Shown here in pieces: positions 58,641-64,000 of a DNA stretch of 64,000 bases. The notes beneath the pieces are model-generated. The model made no database searches. It was not told where the DNA came from and was given only the letters and a program-made list of their open reading frames with translations. The stretch is taken from positions 55,198,023-55,262,022 of the forward strand of contig QCXZ01000003.1 of assembly GCA_025024175.1 (NCBI GenBank). Reading direction: 5' to 3'. This stretch comes from Rhyzopertha dominica (lineage: Eukaryota > Arthropoda > Insecta > Coleoptera > Bostrichidae). Made by a program: the position numbers and the translations under genes. Position 1 is the first letter of the stretch; each line of letters starts with the position of its first letter.

Positions 58641-59389
58641 AAACCATAGTGTTATCTTCGGTACAATCTTTTATGATGTAAAAATAAGCAATTTGAAGGC
58701 AGGCATCAGATAACAAGATTAATAATTAATGTTCATAGAAGTAAGTTGTAATAAATGATATGTTTATATACTTCTTTATGTCGCACTCTTGTGAGTAAAA
58801 TAATTTTCTAATAAAGTTAAAACTACATATGAAAAATCGATAAATATTCATCTCCTAACATAAAGGAATTTTAGTGGGAAAAAAGAGCTGTTTGACAATT
58901 GTAGGCAATGAAAACGATACTATTAATATACACTAATGGGTGGTTCATTTGTTTGTCTTTGCAAAAAAAAAACCGTATGCAAACTGATAATGTAGTAAGA
59001 AGGCAATCATAACTGTTTACATCTCTTTGGGAATTTAATCTGAGGTCTATTTTTAATGTTTCTCCTGTGTGTTAACATAAAAATATTTATCAGTTGAATC
59101 TCACTGACACGATGTTTCTTTACCTACACATATTTTTCAGCAACCGTTTATCACGACCTGTCTTTCATTGCATAAGCAACTTATGAATCTATTTTGTATC
59201 AATTATTACATCATACTTTTAAGATGAATATGAATCTAATCTTCTAATCTAATTCTTCTTATCTGATGGCTACCTTCAAATTACTTACATTTAAAAGTAT
59301 GAAAGGTTGTATCGAAAATAACCGTATAGTTTGATAGTTTCGAGGATAATTTAGACATTGGTTTCAATAAATTTTTAAAACGCCATATT
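58641..59389. other. Centre of the large fold-back element
   Basis: AT-rich unique sequence between the inverted arms; no coding frame supported. Confidence 0.45.
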
Positions 59390-60227
59390 TAGTGTAAACG
59401 AATATTTTTTCTACTAAGTCATTCTTCGTGATGTTATGCTCAAGTTTTTTCGATCTACTGTAAAATACAATTTTTATTTTTTTTTGAAAACTTCAACGGG
59501 TAATCAGTCCGCCATATATGCAGTATTACGAAAATTGCGTAATCTCCACTATTAGTTATATTGGTTTAACTAGTTCGTTTCCTCTTAGCGTTGTTTACCG
59601 TACTTCGAACACATTTTACACAAGCAGATTAATTTTATATTACATTTGTTTATACAGTGACAACCCTTTTTTAGGAATCGGTCTCGTTGAGTGCACAAAC
59701 TATTTTATAACAATTAAGCACGAGTTGTAAATTCAACATGCAATATGCATGTATAGAAGTCACTAAAACCCTTGCGTTGTTACTAGCCGACTAACTTTTC
59801 CGCTAACACATATTTTCGTTCAAAATACAAATCAAGATGCAAATTACGCTTATTAGGAAATCCACGAAATTTGGTAAGGTGTAGGGAACTACCGATTAAA
59901 ATCGCAAGGGTGCAATCTGCATATAACCTTTGTTCGGAAACAGGTAAATTTTGGTCAGGGTCGGGCAGCTGAGGGCAGCATCGTGTATAACTAGCAAACC
60001 GGCAATGCCCAGACCGCTAAATATAGTTTTAAACAAACGTATTTGTATCATTATGCGGTTGCCAGATACGATCATGTTACTTATTTTTTGCCAATACAAA
60101 GTTTACATTTCTTACTAATCAAACAATAAGAAGTCGTTATAGTGGTTGCCTAATTTTCAGGTGATATTCGACAACCCTAACCCGTGCAGACCGGGACATT
60201 TTTAACAGCCGCAATTGTACATTATGG
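59390..60227 (-). repeat. Right arm 1 of the fold-back element, with its own end
   Basis: Inverted relative of 58640-57880. At about 60120 it jumps directly to the terminal segment (GTGGTTGCCTAATTTTCAGG ... GCCGCAATTGTACATT at 60227), skipping about 500 bp of the left arm. It thus forms an internally shortened arm with a proper end. Confidence 0.8.
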
Positions 60228-60639
60228 CATTTTTCTAAAGTACTTTGTCTGACATAAATGCTAATAGCTTGTTAAGTATAGTTATTCGGATAGTAAATCT
60301 TTCCTAATGTCTTCCAACTTAATATTTTGCACAAAAATCAAGATATATTTGAAACCAATAGGAATTGAAAAAAATTTTTGTAAAATGTCATGGAATTATA
60401 TACAAGGAATTCAAAAATACAAAGAAAACTGAAGTTAGGTAATACCAAGATATTTTCGTTCAACTGGCCCTTACATTAAGAATGGTTTTATTTCCACTCA
60501 AGAAATTAGCACAGTATTTTTTAAACAAACATGTGTTTTTGTATTACTTCGGTAAAATGCACCGTTTTCGAGTAAAATGATTTGAGACTTTGATTGCAAG
60601 CTACGTTGCCATGATATAACATAATGCCGGTACTATACG
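60228..60639. other. Spacer between the two right arms
   Basis: AT-rich sequence with no recognised feature. Confidence 0.4.
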
Positions 60640-61220
60640 ATCATATTACTTACTTTTTGCCAATACAAAGTTTACATTTTTTACTAATCAAACCTAAAAA
60701 GAAATAGTCATTTTGATTATTTTACTTTACAATGAATTTACCAATTTGAATTTTCTGTATTGAAACATCGAATAAACATACTAAAAATTCTGTAATTATA
60801 CCAGTCATCTGGAAGGTCTTAATACATCTCGTTTGCAACTCAAAATGTATCACAATTCGCTAATTTATTTATAACAGCTTAAAATAATTAGGTACTGGCC
60901 TTCACAAAACTGATTACATAATTATTTATTAAATGCTGTTCAATTCAAATTCATTTCACTATTAATTAAAATCTGATAATTACGAAGTTACCAAAAATAA
61001 AGTTATGTTCATTTGTATGTATTGCTAAGGTTCAAGGTGTAAATAAAGTGGTCCCACGTAACCCGAGCCGTTCAAATTTACCGTTTGGGAGCTTAAACAT
61101 GCCCGAGCGATTAAATAATCACATGCTTAGGCACGCTATAGTGGTTGCCTAATTTTCAGGTTATATTCGACACACACGACTTGGAGACCGGGACATTTTC
61201 AATGGCCGCAATTGTACATT
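60640..61220 (-). repeat. Right arm 2 of the fold-back element
   Basis: Inverted relative of 57311-57910, including the segment missing from right arm 1, and ending GGCCGCAATTGTACATT at 61220. Confidence 0.82.
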
Positions 61221-61412
61221 AACCGTCCCGTGCACACCGACAATCATAGCTTGATTATACAGAAGAGGCTTCCACCAATCTGTATCGAGGGTTCAACGAC
61301 TGATAACTGCATATGCAGGTAACCAAAATTGGTTAGTATCAAACGACAATAGACATTTGATTTTTAGATCGCAAAATAACATCGTCGATTACCATAATGA
61401 ATACAAGTTCAA

Positions 61413-61415
<3 letters not shown>

Positions 61416-61508
<93 letters not shown>
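61416..61508. repeat. (TA)n microsatellite, about 46 units
   Basis: Uninterrupted alternating TA/AT run. Frames through it on both strands encode only alternating Ile-Tyr and are meaningless. Confidence 0.99.
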
Positions 61509-61510
<2 letters not shown>

Positions 61511-61615
61511 CTTTGAATATGTATAACGGTCGCAACTTGTTGAATGCTCAAGCTCCAGAAGTAGGGGGTATTCGACCTTTTGATTATATAAAATTAAGCG
61601 AACTCTTTTTTCATT

Positions 61616-61652
61616 GCCAAGCTTTCGTCTTTATTTAAGACATCATCAGGGC
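61616..61652 (-). ncRNA. Hammerhead-like motif of PLE family B
   Basis: Minus strand: GCC (stem I), CTGATGA, one extra T, stem II GTCTT/AAGAC, GAAA, a G-C stem III pair with CTT as NUH triplet, then GGC closing stem I. It lies about 315 bases downstream of the end of the family B frame (61967), where PLE terminal repeats are expected. Confidence 0.62.
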
Positions 61653-61966
61653 TTCTACAATAAATTTACAATGGAGTAAGCATATCATAATACTAGGTTT
61701 TACATAAATCTTACCGAAAGTGAGATTAATTTAAAAATATTTTATGTTGTGAGTTATTTTCCTTCAATATACCATGTAATTTCTTCGTGTTCTTGCCTCT
61801 AGTAGTTTAAATTAATAAGAAATAGATAATTGTTCGTACAATATTCAAATACAGCTTAAAATTATACGATTAAATTCAACACAACAGGAAATATAGACAG
61901 TGTCAATATGTCGGCGTCAAAAATCACAGCCTTCCATCACAGCAACATTTTCTAGTTTTTATATAG

Positions 61967-63838
61967 TTAATTATTCAAAATCCCTTCCGAAAGTAAGTAT
62001 GTATAAATATTACTAAGATTTTGGGTGTCTGACTTTTTATTAATAGTATTTGTATGTTTGTTAATTTGATACATTTCCAAAATTAATCTTTTTTTTGTAA
62101 TTTTTTCTTTTTCCAAAATTTTAATTTCTTGCCAGTTGATCGAATGTTGATTTTGAATTGCATGTTCCGCTAGAGAACAACGATCTCTTTTATTAGTTCT
62201 GATGTCACTTTTATGCAGATTTACCCTACTTGATAGCCACTGTGATGTTTGTCCAACATACACATTATTACAATTTTGACACTCTACACAGTAAACCACA
62301 TTTGACTGGTATTTTACTGGAATTTTGTCTTTAAGTTTACTAAAAATGTTTGAACCTTTCTTAATGTTTCTTATGGATATTTTAATCTGTTCAGATTTGA
62401 AATTTCTGATGATTTTAGTTACTAAACCTGTTATATTTGGAAGAGATCCGAAACGGGGAATTCCTATGTTATTTATTGAAGAATCTATGTTCTCTTGCTG
62501 GCCCACATTTTCTTGGTTATTTGTACCACCGTTTGTTACAGAGAAAATAATTTTATTTAATAGAATCTTTGGATATGAGTTTTCCAATAACATAATTTTG
62601 AGTTTTTTTAAATTTTTATTTACTAAACTTGGATGTGAAATTTTTTGAATTCTATGTTTCATTTGTTTAACAAAATTTGTTTTTATTCTAACTGAATGAT
62701 TTGATAGAAAATTTAGATACCTGCCGGAAGAGGTTGGTTTTTGATACCAGTCTAGAATTAAAATGCTATTTTGTCTTATGACCCTAGTGTCTAGAAATGG
62801 CACACTGTTATTAACCTCCCTTTCAATTGTAAATCTAATATTTTCATCGAAAGAGCCAAAAATTGTTAAAATTTCTTCCATGCCGTCCCTTGGAATTATC
62901 AGTAGCAAATCATCCACAAATTTTTTGATGAAAAATACATTATAAGATAGTTTCGGTATGCAGGTATCAAGTAGATGGTCCATTATGTACTGCGCTAATA
63001 TTGGACTCAATTTTGAGCCCATGGCACAACCAAAAATTTGTTTGTAGTATTTTTGTTGGTAAGTAAAATAGTTATTGTCTAATATGAAGGATATTAACTC
63101 TAAGAACAACTGTCTTCTTTTATCAGTGGTCGAAATTTTGGGACATACGAAAAAAGGGTCAATTTTGTACCAGTGTTCACACAATACCTTGATAACTAAT
63201 TGTTTTGAAATGTTTCCAAAAAGGTTTACTACATCCAATGATACTACTTCATGATTTGGAGGAACTTGTATGTCCTTTATAGATTCAACAAAATGGAAAG
63301 TATCTTTTATATAATAGATGTTATTGGTATCGTACGCTTTGGTTAGAATTTCACAAAGTAATTTGGATAAGTTTGTCATTGGACTTTGAATGCTGGAAAC
63401 TATTGGTCTCAAAGGTACATCAGGTTTGTGGAGCTTAGGGTTTCCATAAATCCTTGGTGTTACTGAATTATATATTTTATACAATTTTGCATTTTCGGCG
63501 TTGAGAAAATTTATTTTTTCTAACTTGCTTATATATGAATTTGCTTTGGTTTGTATAGTCCGAGTCGGATCGCTTTTCAGTTCTTTAAAGTACTTTCTAT
63601 CTGATAAAATATCCATCATCTTTTGTTGGTATTGCTCTCTATCCAAAACAACTGTTACGCCTCCTTTATCACTGTTTAAAATTAATAAATTTTGATTTTC
63701 TTTAAAATATCTCAAAGTTTCATTATACAGTGTGTCAGTTTGGTTTTTTACGTCTTTATTTTTATGTACGTAACTTGTTATTATGCTTGTTAATTTGGCC
63801 CTGTAATAATCCCTATGTTCCTCTGTTATATAATACCA
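61967..63838 (-). CDS. Penelope-like element family B: reverse transcriptase with GIY-YIG endonuclease
   Basis: One uninterrupted minus-strand frame of at least 620 codons. It runs back past the first in-frame start-like codon at 63715 to about 63838 (AKLTSIITSYVHKNKDVKNQ), so it is 5' truncated rather than starting there. Motifs are LILNSDKGGVTVVLD, NPKLHKPDVPLRPIVS, EVVSLDVVNLFGNIS (motif A), GCAMGSKLSPILAQ (motif B), KKFVDDLLLIIP (catalytic FVDD), SVPFLDTRVIRQ, SSGRYLNF, then the nuclease YCVECQNCNNVYVGQTSQW, RVNLHKSD, SLAEHAIQNQHSINW. It ends SEGILNN and a stop. Catalytic residues are present, with YVG where YIG is usual. The open frame suggests a young copy lacking only the N-terminal region. 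Confidence 0.93.
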   Translation of the reverse strand, partial: WYYITEEHRDYYRAKLTSIITSYVHKNKDVKNQTDTLYNETLRYFKENQNLLILNSDKGGVTVVLDREQYQQKMMDILSDRKYFKELKSDPTRTIQTKANSYISKLEKINFLNAENAKLYKIYNSVTPRIYGNPKLHKPDVPLRPIVSSIQSPMTNLSKLLCEILTKAYDTNNIYYIKDTFHFVESIKDIQVPPNHEVVSLDVVNLFGNISKQLVIKVLCEHWYKIDPFFVCPKISTTDKRRQLFLELISFILDNNYFTYQQKYYKQIFGCAMGSKLSPILAQYIMDHLLDTCIPKLSYNVFFIKKFVDDLLLIIPRDGMEEILTIFGSFDENIRFTIEREVNNSVPFLDTRVIRQNSILILDWYQKPTSSGRYLNFLSNHSVRIKTNFVKQMKHRIQKISHPSLVNKNLKKLKIMLLENSYPKILLNKIIFSVTNGGTNNQENVGQQENIDSSINNIGIPRFGSLPNITGLVTKIIRNFKSEQIKISIRNIKKGSNIFSKLKDKIPVKYQSNVVYCVECQNCNNVYVGQTSQWLSSRVNLHKSDIRTNKRDRCSLAEHAIQNQHSINWQEIKILEKEKITKKRLILEMYQINKHTNTINKKSDTQNLSNIYTYLLSEGILNN

Positions 63839-64000
63839 GTCAAATGTGGTTTACTGTGTAGAGTGTCAAAATTGTAATAATGTGTATGTTGGACAAACAT
63901 CACAGTGGCTATCAAGTAGGGTAAATCTGCATAAAAGTGACATCAGAACTAATAAAAGAGATCGTTGTTCTCTAGCGGAACATGCAATTCAAAATCAACA
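63834..64000 (+). pseudogene. PLE family B, inverted fragment running off the window
   Basis: Plus strand reads YQSNVVYCVECQNCNNVYVG and on to SLAEHAIQNQ, the start of the nuclease domain. It appears identical to the reverse complement of 62310-62144. It abuts the truncated 5' end of the neighbouring copy head-on, a common PLE arrangement. The rest lies beyond the window. Confidence 0.92.

Noticed and set aside
61339..61638. Frames rich in Ile-Tyr repeats on both strands
   Set aside because: Translation of the (TA)n microsatellite.

Overview
This is AT-rich, non-coding-dominated eukaryotic DNA, almost certainly from an insect. Arthropod-type Jockey-like retrotransposon fragments, Penelope-like elements (PLEs), degenerate insect DDE transposases and genes with short phase-matched exons support this. 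Order and species cannot be fixed from the sequence. There are scattered single Ns and one 100-base gap.

Left part (1-12.5 kb): a graveyard of mobile elements. It holds a PLE C-terminal fragment with a hammerhead-like motif, a non-autonomous hAT element with a perfect 8-bp target duplication, degenerate tandem repeats, a DDE transposase relic carrying two fold-back inversions, LINE tails, a hAT-like DUF4371 relic, a second PLE relic, tRNA-Thr-like SINE copies and a tRNA-like hairpin.

12.5-25 kb: a mosaic of nested inverted and direct copies of one AT-rich, apparently non-coding repeat family. It contains four hammerhead-like motifs arranged as two inverted pairs. A conserved core of about 40 bp from this family recurs at least eleven times in the window, including outside the cluster.

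28.5-37.1 kb: the one substantial gene. A SUV4-20-like SET domain (exons 30841-31123 and 31184-31694) can be joined through four or five short exons, all of matching phase, to a large exon. That exon encodes C2H2-like fingers and a region resembling a tyrosine recombinase (Crypton/phage-integrase-like). If the splicing is right, this is a histone H4K20-methyltransferase-like domain fused to a transposon-type recombinase. Several one-base indels interrupt the recombinase part, but the assembly here shows independent one-base errors, so the gene may be intact in reality. Introns carry inverted-repeat elements.

36.9-42 kb: a 2.5-kb sequence is present twice, exactly abutting the two sides of the 100-N gap. 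This looks like an unmerged contig overlap rather than a biological duplication.

42-53 kb: sparse. It holds a TIR element, a Jockey-like LINE fragment and a possible first coding exon of a LITAF-like gene.

53.3-64 kb: two PLE families. One forms a head-to-head pair of truncated copies, each with a hammerhead-like motif. The other is a long, nearly complete copy (61.97-63.84 kb, minus) with its own hammerhead-like motif, abutting an inverted identical copy at the window edge. Between them lie a degenerate DDE transposon and a fold-back element with arms over 1 kb.
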